A DNA stretch of 17,829 nucleotides from UBA4742 sp002403895 (GTDB taxonomy: Bacteria > Actinomycetota > Acidimicrobiia > Acidimicrobiales > Acidimicrobilacustridaceae), in contig DAISGD010000064.1 of assembly GCA_036823295.1 (NCBI GenBank), forward strand, positions 1-17,829, written 5' to 3'. Both the position numbers and the translations under genes were made by a program. Below the pieces are notes generated by a model that worked only from the letters and a program-made list of their open reading frames with translations, was not told the DNA's origin and did no database searches. Below, one piece after another: positions 12,784 through 17,829 of the stretch; the first letter of the stretch is position 1; every line of letters starts with the position of its first letter.

Positions 12784-13159
12784 AGCTCGGGCGCGACCCG
12801 TCGCTGCGGTGGCGGTCCTCGTCGGGGTCGGGCACGTCGGTGCGGGCCCGATCGGCAATCGACCCCCGGCGGAACAGCCCCCACAGGGTCACCGCGATGA
12901 TGAGTGCGAACACGGCGACCGCTGCGGTAATGGCCCAGATCGATCGATGCGAGGCGACGGCGTCGTCGGCGAAGGTGGCCCAGCGTCCGCCGTTGGTGGT
13001 CGATACGGCGGTCCCCACGAAGATGGTGCCACCGTCGGCGATAGCCTTGGCCGGCTTGGGGGTGCCGGCGCACGATGCGGCCGCGGGCAAGGCGGGAGCA
13101 CCAGCGGCCAGGGCCAGCGAGCCAACGGCCAGGGCCAGCAGGAGTGGCACACGGCGCAT
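12764..13159 (-). CDS. Small secreted, membrane-anchored protein of unknown function
   Basis: A 131-residue protein: signal peptide 1-28 (MRRVPLLLALAVGSLALAAG, AAA-S cleavage region), a short extracellular part beginning at C30 (CAGTPKPAKAIADGGTIFVG then TNGGRWATFADD), one transmembrane helix at about 73-95 (SIWAITAAVAVFALIIAVTLWG) and a basic then acidic/polar cytoplasmic tail (FRRGSIADRAR ... PDPDEDRHRSDGSRP). The IFVGTAV and GGRWATF pieces recall the start of secreted NTR/TIMP-like domains, but the rest of such a domain is missing, so it may be shortened by an internal deletion; this resemblance is tentative. ATG 13159 has TACCGT exactly six bases upstream and no Shine-Dalgarno. It is alone on its strand between the frameshifted gene and the terminator at 13190. 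Confidence 0.7.
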   Translation of the reverse strand: MRRVPLLLALAVGSLALAAGAPALPAAASCAGTPKPAKAIADGGTIFVGTAVSTTNGGRWATFADDAVASHRSIWAITAAVAVFALIIAVTLWGLFRRGSIADRARTDVPDPDEDRHRSDGSRPSSTDPGA

Positions 13160-13165
13160 CCCGCC

Positions 13166-13171
13166 ACGGTA
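13166..13171 (-). promoter_or_regulatory. -10 element TACCGT, leaderless promoter
   Basis: TACCGT lies 6 nt before ATG 13159 on the minus strand. It fits TANNNT, and no ribosome binding site is present. Confidence 0.55.
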
Positions 13172-13189
13172 GACGTGACCTCGGCTTCT

Positions 13190-13234
13190 CTGGAGCCGTA
13201 TCCATTCCCGGGGCGGATACGGCTCCAGATTTTT
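13190..13234 (+). terminator. Rho-independent terminator
   Basis: CTGGAGCCGTATCC (13190-13203) and its exact complement (13215-13228) form a 14-bp stem with an 11-base loop, followed by ATTTTT on the plus strand. This is the only classical hairpin plus U-run in the window. It would block read-through from the 11-12.8 kb genes into the operon at 13327. Confidence 0.75.
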
Positions 13235-13277
13235 AGGCGTGGGGGTAGGGCCGGTCGTGACCGGGTGGGCGGCTGAC

Positions 13278-13291
13278 TAGAACGTGTTCTA
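13278..13291. promoter_or_regulatory. KstR-like operator palindrome TAGAACGTGTTCTA
   Basis: Arms TAGAAC / GTTCTA surround a 2-base GT centre. Flanking TGAC / GTCA extends the dyad outward, offset by two bases on one side. It lies 36 bases before ATG 13327 and just after a terminator, as expected for the control site of the LLM-SDR-EthD-SDR-SDR unit. It matches the KstR-type AAC-N2-GTT core, and the arms are identical to the copy at 7653-7666. Confidence 0.65.
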
Positions 13292-13326
13292 AAGTCAGGG
13301 CGTCCACGACCAGGGGGGAGGACGCG

Positions 13327-14277
13327 ATGCCGGGGTCCATCCCCGAGGGGAAGCTCGTCTACGGCATGCAGCTGCCGGTCCAGTCCCAGAGCACCATCTA
13401 TGCCGAGCCATGGGAGGCGGCGGCGGGAACGGCCGAGCTCACCGACATCGCCCGGGCCGCCGACCGCAGCGGCTTCTTCTACGTGGCCGTGTGCGATCAC
13501 GTTGCCATTCCTCGTCCCCTCGATGAAAAGATGAGCACCTCGTGGTGGGACACCATCGCCACACTCGGCTATTTGGCGGCGGTGACCGAGCACACCCATT
13601 TGCTCAGCCATGTCTACGTCTTGCCTTACCGCCACCCCTTGATGGCGGCCAAGTCCTTCCTCACTCTGGACGAGTTGAGCGGCGGGCGTGCCATCCTCGG
13701 AGTGGGGGCCGGGCACGTGGAGTCCGAGTTCGAACTACTTGGCGTGAACTTCGCCGACCGGGGGCGCCTGCTCGACGACGCCATAGAGGTGGTGCGGGCC
13801 GCCTTTGCCCAGGAGTACCCATCGGTCCAGACGGCGAGCTTTCGGGTGGCCGATGCCGGGCTCCGGCCCCGCGGACCCCAGCCCGACGGCCCGCCCATCT
13901 GGGTCGGGGGATCGTCCAGGCCGGCCATGCGCCGGGCGGCCGACCTCGGTGACGGCTGGCTCCCGCAGGGCCCACCCGAAGGCGGCATGAAGCGGGCCAT
14001 CGCCTGGTTGGCCGAGCGGCGGGAGGCCAACGGCCGAGCCCATCGACCGTTCGCCGTCGGGGTCAACGCCGAGATCCTGTACCTGGGCGATCCATGGTTC
14101 GAGGCGGGTCCGTTCCATCTGACCGGCGACCCCGAGCCCATGGCCGAGCGGCTTCGGCGCTATCGGGGCATCGGAATCAACCAGTTGCAGGTCCGGTTCC
14201 GTTCACGCTCGGCCGCCGAGCTGTGTGACCAGATCGACCGATTCGGGACCGACGTGGCCCCCCTGCTCAACGACTGA
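13327..14277 (+). CDS. LLM class F420-dependent oxidoreductase
   Basis: A 316-residue luciferase-like protein with GFFYVAVCDHVAIPRP (49-64), HTHLLSHVYVLPYRHP (89-104), TLDELSGGRAILGVGAGH (113-130), PPIWVGGSSRPAMRRAADLGDGW and a C-terminal YRGIGINQLQVRF strand. CDHVAIP replaces the PEH motif and is common in F420-dependent LLM subgroups. The ATG at 13327 follows GGGGGAGG by a few bases, a strong ribosome binding site with a real leader, unlike the leaderless genes. It is the first gene of a five-gene unit behind a KstR-like operator; the SDR at 14295 follows after 17 bases. The probable role is the first oxidation or reduction of the substrate of that pathway. The substrate is unknown. Confidence 0.88.
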   Translation: MPGSIPEGKLVYGMQLPVQSQSTIYAEPWEAAAGTAELTDIARAADRSGFFYVAVCDHVAIPRPLDEKMSTSWWDTIATLGYLAAVTEHTHLLSHVYVLPYRHPLMAAKSFLTLDELSGGRAILGVGAGHVESEFELLGVNFADRGRLLDDAIEVVRAAFAQEYPSVQTASFRVADAGLRPRGPQPDGPPIWVGGSSRPAMRRAADLGDGWLPQGPPEGGMKRAIAWLAERREANGRAHRPFAVGVNAEILYLGDPWFEAGPFHLTGDPEPMAERLRRYRGIGINQLQVRFRSRSAAELCDQIDRFGTDVAPLLND

Positions 14278-14294
14278 ATCGAGAGAGAGCACGC

Positions 14295-15074
14295 ATGCTG
14301 TTGGAAGGAAAGGTCGCCATCGTGTCGGGCATCGGGCCGGGGATGGGCCGCGACATCGCGCTGGCCCTGGCCCGCGAGGGTGCCGACATCGCGATGGGTG
14401 CCCGCCGTGATCGGGGCCTGATCAAGGTCGCCGGTGAGGTGGAGGCCTTGGGTCGGCGTGCCGTGTGGGTGCAGACCGACATCACCGACCGCGAGCAATG
14501 CGAACGCCTGGCCCGTACCGCCCGCGAGGAGCTGGGCCGGGTGGACATCCTGGTCAACAACGCGTTCAGCGACGGGACGGACTCCCTGTTCGAGGACAGC
14601 GACCTCGACGCCTGGCGCGACACCATGAACGTCAACCTGTTCGGCACGCTCCAGCTCACGCAGGCGGTGGTGCCGTACCTCAAGGAGCAGGTCGACAGCC
14701 GCATCATCATGATCAACAGCCAGTCGGGACAGGTGACGGACGAGACATTCGGGGCCTACTCGACGTCCAAGGCGGCACTGGCCACCGCCACCAAGACGCT
14801 GGCCCGCGAGCTCGGCCGATACGGGGTGCGCGTGAACGGGATCCATCCCAGTTACATCTGGGGGAAGTCGGTCGAGTGGTACATCAACCACATCGCCGAG
14901 GAGCGAGGGGTCGAGTTCCAGGTGGTGTACGACGAGTTCGCCGACAAGAACTGCCTCAAGTACCTGCCGTCGTCGGCGGAGATCGCCGGGGCGGTGGTGT
15001 TCTTCGCCTCGCCCCTGGCCAAGGCGGTAACCGGCCAGAGCCTGCCGGTCAACTGCGGCGAGTACCTGAACTGA
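14295..15074 (+). CDS. SDR family oxidoreductase (atypical motifs)
   Basis: A 259-residue short-chain dehydrogenase. The cofactor loop is SGIGPGMG (11-18) instead of TGxxxGxG. NNAF (88-91) replaces NNAG. The catalytic residues are S142 or S144 (INSQSG), Y155 and K159 (YSTSK). AR37-R38 at the end of strand 2, in place of an Asp, suggests NADP(H). The region IHPSYIWGKSVEWYINHIAEE (183-203) is a distinctive substrate loop rich in aromatics, which fits a bulky hydrophobic substrate. ATG 14295 is preceded by GAGAGAG. It is the second gene of the operon, 17 bases after the LLM and 33 bases before the EthD gene. It is likely a ketone reductase or alcohol dehydrogenase; its exact reaction is unknown. 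Confidence 0.87.
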   Translation: MLLEGKVAIVSGIGPGMGRDIALALAREGADIAMGARRDRGLIKVAGEVEALGRRAVWVQTDITDREQCERLARTAREELGRVDILVNNAFSDGTDSLFEDSDLDAWRDTMNVNLFGTLQLTQAVVPYLKEQVDSRIIMINSQSGQVTDETFGAYSTSKAALATATKTLARELGRYGVRVNGIHPSYIWGKSVEWYINHIAEERGVEFQVVYDEFADKNCLKYLPSSAEIAGAVVFFASPLAKAVTGQSLPVNCGEYLN

Positions 15075-15107
15075 TCCCGAGCCGATCGAGTCCGAAGAGG
15101 AGTCCTG

Positions 15108-15464
15108 ATGGTCAAGTTGGTGTGCTTCCTAAAGCGGCGTGAGGGGATGACCCTCGAGGAGTTCTACGCGCATTGGGAGGGGAACCATGGGCCGCTCATT
15201 CGCTCCACGCCGGAGCTGGCTCGTCACATCGTGCGCTACGAGCAGCACCGCAGGGTCCCGCAGCCCGACTGGTGCGGCACCCCGGGCTACGACGGCATCA
15301 CCATCCAGTGGCTGGAGTCGGTGGACGCCTTCCTGGCCTTCTGTGCCGAACCCAAGTACGTCGAGTTGATCGAGCCGGACGAGAAGCGGTTCTTGGATCG
15401 CGACAACCTGGTGTGGATGATCACCGAGGAACCCCTCGTCACCATGGACGGGCCAACCTCATGA
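15108..15464 (+). CDS. EthD domain-containing protein
   Basis: A 118-residue dimeric alpha/beta-barrel (ferredoxin-like) protein of the EthD family. It has KLVCFLKRREGMTLEEFYAH (3-22), HWEGNHGPL (22-30) and later RFLDRDN (94-100), the conserved pattern of EthD. EthD was named from the ethyl tert-butyl ether degradation cluster, where it is required but its chemistry is unclear. Relatives in actinobacterial catabolic clusters act as small cyclases, decarboxylases or accessory proteins. A good GAGGAG site precedes ATG 15108. Its stop overlaps the next start by four bases (ATGA), so it is coupled to the SDR at 15461. Its placement between SDR genes indicates a dedicated step in this pathway. Confidence 0.88.
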   Translation: MVKLVCFLKRREGMTLEEFYAHWEGNHGPLIRSTPELARHIVRYEQHRRVPQPDWCGTPGYDGITIQWLESVDAFLAFCAEPKYVELIEPDEKRFLDRDNLVWMITEEPLVTMDGPTS

Positions 15465-16219
15465 GGACGTTCGAGGGCCAGGTCGCCCTGGTCACCGGCG
15501 GTGCCTCCGGCATCGGCCGGGCCACCGCGCTGCAACTGGCCCATGAAGGGGCGGCGGTCATGGTGGCCGACCTCGAGCGGTCCCACGGCGACCTGGTGGT
15601 GGCGGCCATCGAGGCCATCGGGGGCCGGGCCCGGTTCGTGCAAGCCGACGTCTCCGACCCGGACCAGGTCACCGCTATGGTCGCCGTAGTGGAGGAGGAG
15701 TTCGGTCGGCTCGATGTGGCCGTGAACAACGCCGGCACCTCGGGCACCTACAAGCCGCTCATCGAGCAATCGCTGGACGACTGGCAGCGCACGGTGGGGG
15801 TGAACCTCACCGGGACGTTCCTGTGCATGCAGGCCGAGATCCCCGCCATCCTCGACGTGGGCAAAGGCGCCATCGTGAACGTGGCGTCGGCCGCCGGCCT
15901 CATCGGCTTCGCCAACCTGCCGGCGTATGTGGCCAGCAAGCACGGGGTGGTCGGCCTCACCAAGAGCGTGGCGCTCGAGTACGCCCGCCAGGACATCCGG
16001 GTCAACGCGGTGTGCCCCGGCAACGTCCGCACCCCGATGCTCGAAGGGTTCGTCGGCGGCGACGAGCAGGCCCTCACCGGGATGGGCAAGATGACGCCGA
16101 TCGGGCGGCTGGCCACGCCCGAGGAGATCGCCGAGGCCATCGTGTGGCTCTGCTCTGACGCGGCCAGTTTCGTGACCGGCCATGCCATGGCCGTCGACGG
16201 CGGCGTCCTCGCCACCTGA
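15461..16219 (+). CDS. SDR family oxidoreductase (FabG-like)
   Basis: A 252-residue classical short-chain dehydrogenase with a complete motif set: TGGASGIG (12-19), D37 after strand 2 (NAD preference), NNAG (89-92), S143 (NVASAAG), Y156-xxx-K160 (YVASK), the PGNVRTPM substrate loop and the C-terminal VTGHAMAVDGG. It probably oxidises a secondary alcohol or reduces the ketone with NAD(H) in the cytosol. The start is ATG 15461, inside the ATGA overlap with the EthD stop; longer in-frame starts lie inside the EthD gene. It is the fourth gene of the operon, and the next SDR starts 43 bases later with its own strong ribosome binding site. Confidence 0.92.
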   Translation: MRTFEGQVALVTGGASGIGRATALQLAHEGAAVMVADLERSHGDLVVAAIEAIGGRARFVQADVSDPDQVTAMVAVVEEEFGRLDVAVNNAGTSGTYKPLIEQSLDDWQRTVGVNLTGTFLCMQAEIPAILDVGKGAIVNVASAAGLIGFANLPAYVASKHGVVGLTKSVALEYARQDIRVNAVCPGNVRTPMLEGFVGGDEQALTGMGKMTPIGRLATPEEIAEAIVWLCSDAASFVTGHAMAVDGGVLAT

Positions 16220-16262
16220 GCTACAAAGCCGAGGGCGAGCATCGCACCGGAGGAGATCGACC

Positions 16263-17042
16263 ATGGGATTACTCGACGGGCGCAAGGCCATCGTCACCGG
16301 CGGGGGGAGCGGGATCGGCGCGGCCGCCGCTCGGCGCCTGGCGGCGGAAGGAGCGAAGGTCGCCGTGCTCGACCTCGACCTGGCGACGGCTGAGGCCGTT
16401 GCCGGGGAGATCGGCGGGCTGGCCTTCGGGGTCAATGTGGTCGACGGCGAGGCGCTGGAACGGGCTACCGCCGAGGCCGTGGAGGGCCTGGGTGGGCTCA
16501 CCACGGTGTTCCTCAACGCCGGGATCGGGTCACTCAAGCCACTGCACGCCTACTCGGGCAAGGAGTGGGATCTCCTCGTCGACGTGAACCTCAAGGGCAC
16601 GTTCCACGGGTTGCGCTCGGCGGTGCCGCATCTGCAGGCTGGCGGCGGCGGGAGCGTGATCACCATGGCCTCGGTGAGCGGCATCCGACCGACGAGAGGC
16701 GAAGCGCCGTACGCCGCGGCCAAGGCCGGCATCATCGCCCTCACCCGCAGCGCCGCCCTCGAGTACGGGCCCGATGGGGTGCGGGTCAATGCGGTTTCTC
16801 CCGGGTTCATCCGCACGCCGCTGACCGAGTTCACCTGGTCCATGCCCGAACACCTGGCTGCCATCGAGGCGGGCACCCCTCTGGGGCGCACCGGCACCGC
16901 CGACGACATCGCCGGTGTCGTCGTGTTCCTGGCCAGCGACCTGGCCGGCTATGTGACCGGCCAGAACGTGGTGGTCGACGGTGGCAGCCTGTTGCCCAGC
17001 GCGCAGATGGATCCGTTGCTGCGCGATCTGCTCGGAGGCTGA
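16263..17042 (+). CDS. SDR family oxidoreductase (FabG-like)
   Basis: A 259-residue short-chain dehydrogenase: TGGGSGIG (12-19), D37 (LDLDL) favouring NAD, LNAG (84-87) in place of NNAG, S137 (MASVSG), Y150-xxx-K154 (YAAAK), PGFIRTPLTEF (180-190) and VTGQNVVVDGG. ATG 16263 has GGAGGAGA with good spacing; an earlier in-frame ATG at 16182 overlaps the previous gene and adds no similarity. It is the last gene of the five-gene unit. It is similar in plan to the SDR at 15461 but differs clearly in the substrate loop, so the two likely act on different intermediates. No hairpin terminator is visible after it; the next gene starts 21 bases later from its own -10 element. Confidence 0.92.
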   Translation: MGLLDGRKAIVTGGGSGIGAAAARRLAAEGAKVAVLDLDLATAEAVAGEIGGLAFGVNVVDGEALERATAEAVEGLGGLTTVFLNAGIGSLKPLHAYSGKEWDLLVDVNLKGTFHGLRSAVPHLQAGGGGSVITMASVSGIRPTRGEAPYAAAKAGIIALTRSAALEYGPDGVRVNAVSPGFIRTPLTEFTWSMPEHLAAIEAGTPLGRTGTADDIAGVVVFLASDLAGYVTGQNVVVDGGSLLPSAQMDPLLRDLLGG

Positions 17043-17050
17043 TCGGCATC

Positions 17051-17056
17051 TAGCAT
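17051..17056 (+). promoter_or_regulatory. -10 element TAGCAT, leaderless promoter of the membrane glycosyltransferase
   Basis: TAGCAT lies 7 nt before GTG 17064, fits TANNNT and starts 8 bases after the upstream SDR stop. No ribosome binding site is present. Confidence 0.55.
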
Positions 17057-17063
17057 CTGCGCC

Positions 17064-17829
17064 GTGACGACCCTGCCCCTCGACGACGCGACCGTCGACG
17101 AACGGCGGGGGGCAGTGGGGGGCGTCGCCGGTGCAGAGACCGACGAGGTCGTCGGCGCGCCCGCCGACCCCGACCGGCTCAAACGCGATCAGGAATGGTC
17201 GGTTCCCCGGGGCCGGTTACCGGTCCGCGACGAGGGCGGACCCATTGCTTGGTGGCGACTGGTGGCGCGCTGGAAGTCGGCCGGTCACCGGATCCTTCCC
17301 GGCATCAGCTACCCGATCTCCCTGTGGGTGGTGTGGCGTCTGGCCGAGATGGCGGTGAGCGTGCACCTCGGCGGCACCCCCGGCCACACTGCGTTCTTCT
17401 ACGACTCCGAGCATTACCTGCGGATCATGCACATCGGCTACCTGCGACCCCGCTGGATCATGCCGTCGCATGCGTTCTTTCCCGGATTGTCGGCGTTGGG
17501 TTGGCCCATCTGGAAGCTGACCCACTCGGATCTGTTCACGGTGCACGCGGTGGCCACGGTGACCGGGCTGGCCGCCTTCATCACCGTGTGGGGAGCGTCG
17601 AAGGCGTGGCGCGACGAGCAGGTGGCCCGACGGGCCGTCTTACTGTTCGCCCTTTTTCCATCGTCGTTGTTCCTGTGGGCGTTCTACAGCGAGGGCCTGT
17701 TCGTCGCTCTGGGCGCCGGCGCGGTGTGGGCCGACAAGCGCGACCGTCGCTGGCTGGCCGCCGCCCTCATGGTGCCCATCGGGGCCACCCGCAGCGTGGG
17801 CATTCTCGTCCCCGCAGTGTTGATCCTGG
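17064..17829 (+). CDS. PIG-V/GT-C type membrane mannosyltransferase-like protein (N-terminal part)
   Basis: An open frame from GTG 17064 runs off the window end, giving 255 residues. After an acidic, disordered cytoplasmic N-terminus of about 75 residues comes a first membrane segment (LPGISYPISLWVVWRLAEM). Next is FYDSEHYLRIMHIGY, matching the acidic first-loop motif of PIG-V-like mannosyltransferases (WDxxHYLxIAxxGY), then SHAFFPGLSALGWPIW, and then RRAVLLFALFPSSLFLWAFYSEGLF with a following ATRSVGI. These appear in the same order in that family. It would transfer mannose or another sugar from a polyprenyl-phosphate donor at the outer face of the membrane. The start is fixed by the -10 hexamer seven bases upstream. 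It is probably unrelated to the upstream catabolic operon. The C-terminal half is outside the window. Confidence 0.8.
   Translation, partial: MTTLPLDDATVDERRGAVGGVAGAETDEVVGAPADPDRLKRDQEWSVPRGRLPVRDEGGPIAWWRLVARWKSAGHRILPGISYPISLWVVWRLAEMAVSVHLGGTPGHTAFFYDSEHYLRIMHIGYLRPRWIMPSHAFFPGLSALGWPIWKLTHSDLFTVHAVATVTGLAAFITVWGASKAWRDEQVARRAVLLFALFPSSLFLWAFYSEGLFVALGAGAVWADKRDRRWLAAALMVPIGATRSVGILVPAVLIL

Noticed and set aside
12584..13276. Full 230-codon reading of the frame starting at 12584
   Set aside because: After about 12691 the translation becomes Arg/Gly-rich and runs antisense to the signal-peptide protein at 12764-13159. The -1 frame instead carries the plausible continuation.
15287..16537. 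Minus-strand open frame of 416 codons
   Set aside because: It runs antisense through the EthD gene and two SDR genes and has no domain features.
1..17829. CRISPR array, insertion sequence, tRNA or rRNA
   Set aside because: There are no regularly spaced direct repeats of array type, no transposase-like frame with terminal repeats, and no tRNA or rRNA signature was recognised on either strand.

Overview
The window is about 17.8 kb of uniformly high-GC bacterial DNA. Five luciferase-like monooxygenases (LLM, most of the F420-dependent type), a deazaflavin-dependent nitroreductase-like protein, actinobacterial leaderless start sites and mycobacterial-type operator palindromes point to an actinomycete. 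The style resembles uncultured Acidimicrobiia, but that class assignment is an inference. No rRNA, tRNA, CRISPR array or transposase is visible.

Layout. (1) 1-2181, plus strand: the last codons of a thiolase, a small F420-binding DUF385-type protein, a C-terminal remnant of a VOC protein, a two-domain VOC protein and a YdeI/OmdA-like protein. (2) 2197-7412: a minus-strand F420-dependent LLM divergent from a plus-strand hydroxyacyl-CoA-dehydrogenase-like SDR. Convergent to that SDR is a minus-strand series: thiolase, SDR, threonine ammonia-lyase. (3) 7541-10295, plus strand: a KstR-like palindrome at the start codon of an LLM, a second LLM, a repeated hairpin and an isochorismatase-fold protein lacking its catalytic triad. 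(4) 10305-13159: a lipoprotein gene divergent from a TetR regulator with overlapping promoters, then an LLM, a second copy of the repeated hairpin, a frameshifted small gene and a small membrane-anchored protein on the minus strand. (5) 13190-17042, plus strand: a terminator, a perfect KstR-like palindrome and a compact five-gene unit LLM-SDR-EthD-SDR-SDR. (6) 17064-end: the N-terminal part of a PIG-V-like membrane mannosyltransferase, truncated by the window edge.

How it fits together. Most genes are redox or CoA-thioester enzymes of the kind used to break down lipids, steroids, terpenoids or other hydrophobic compounds: F420/flavin monooxygenases, alcohol/ketone SDRs, an EthD partner protein and thiolases. 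Two LLM units carry the TAGAAC-N2-GTTCTA palindrome, which matches the operator of KstR, the mycobacterial steroid-catabolism repressor. The 13.3-17.0 kb unit is the best candidate for an uncharacterised catabolic pathway. A second theme is promoter architecture: seven genes have a TANNNT hexamer exactly 6 or 7 nt before the start codon, which indicates leaderless transcripts and helps fix their starts.
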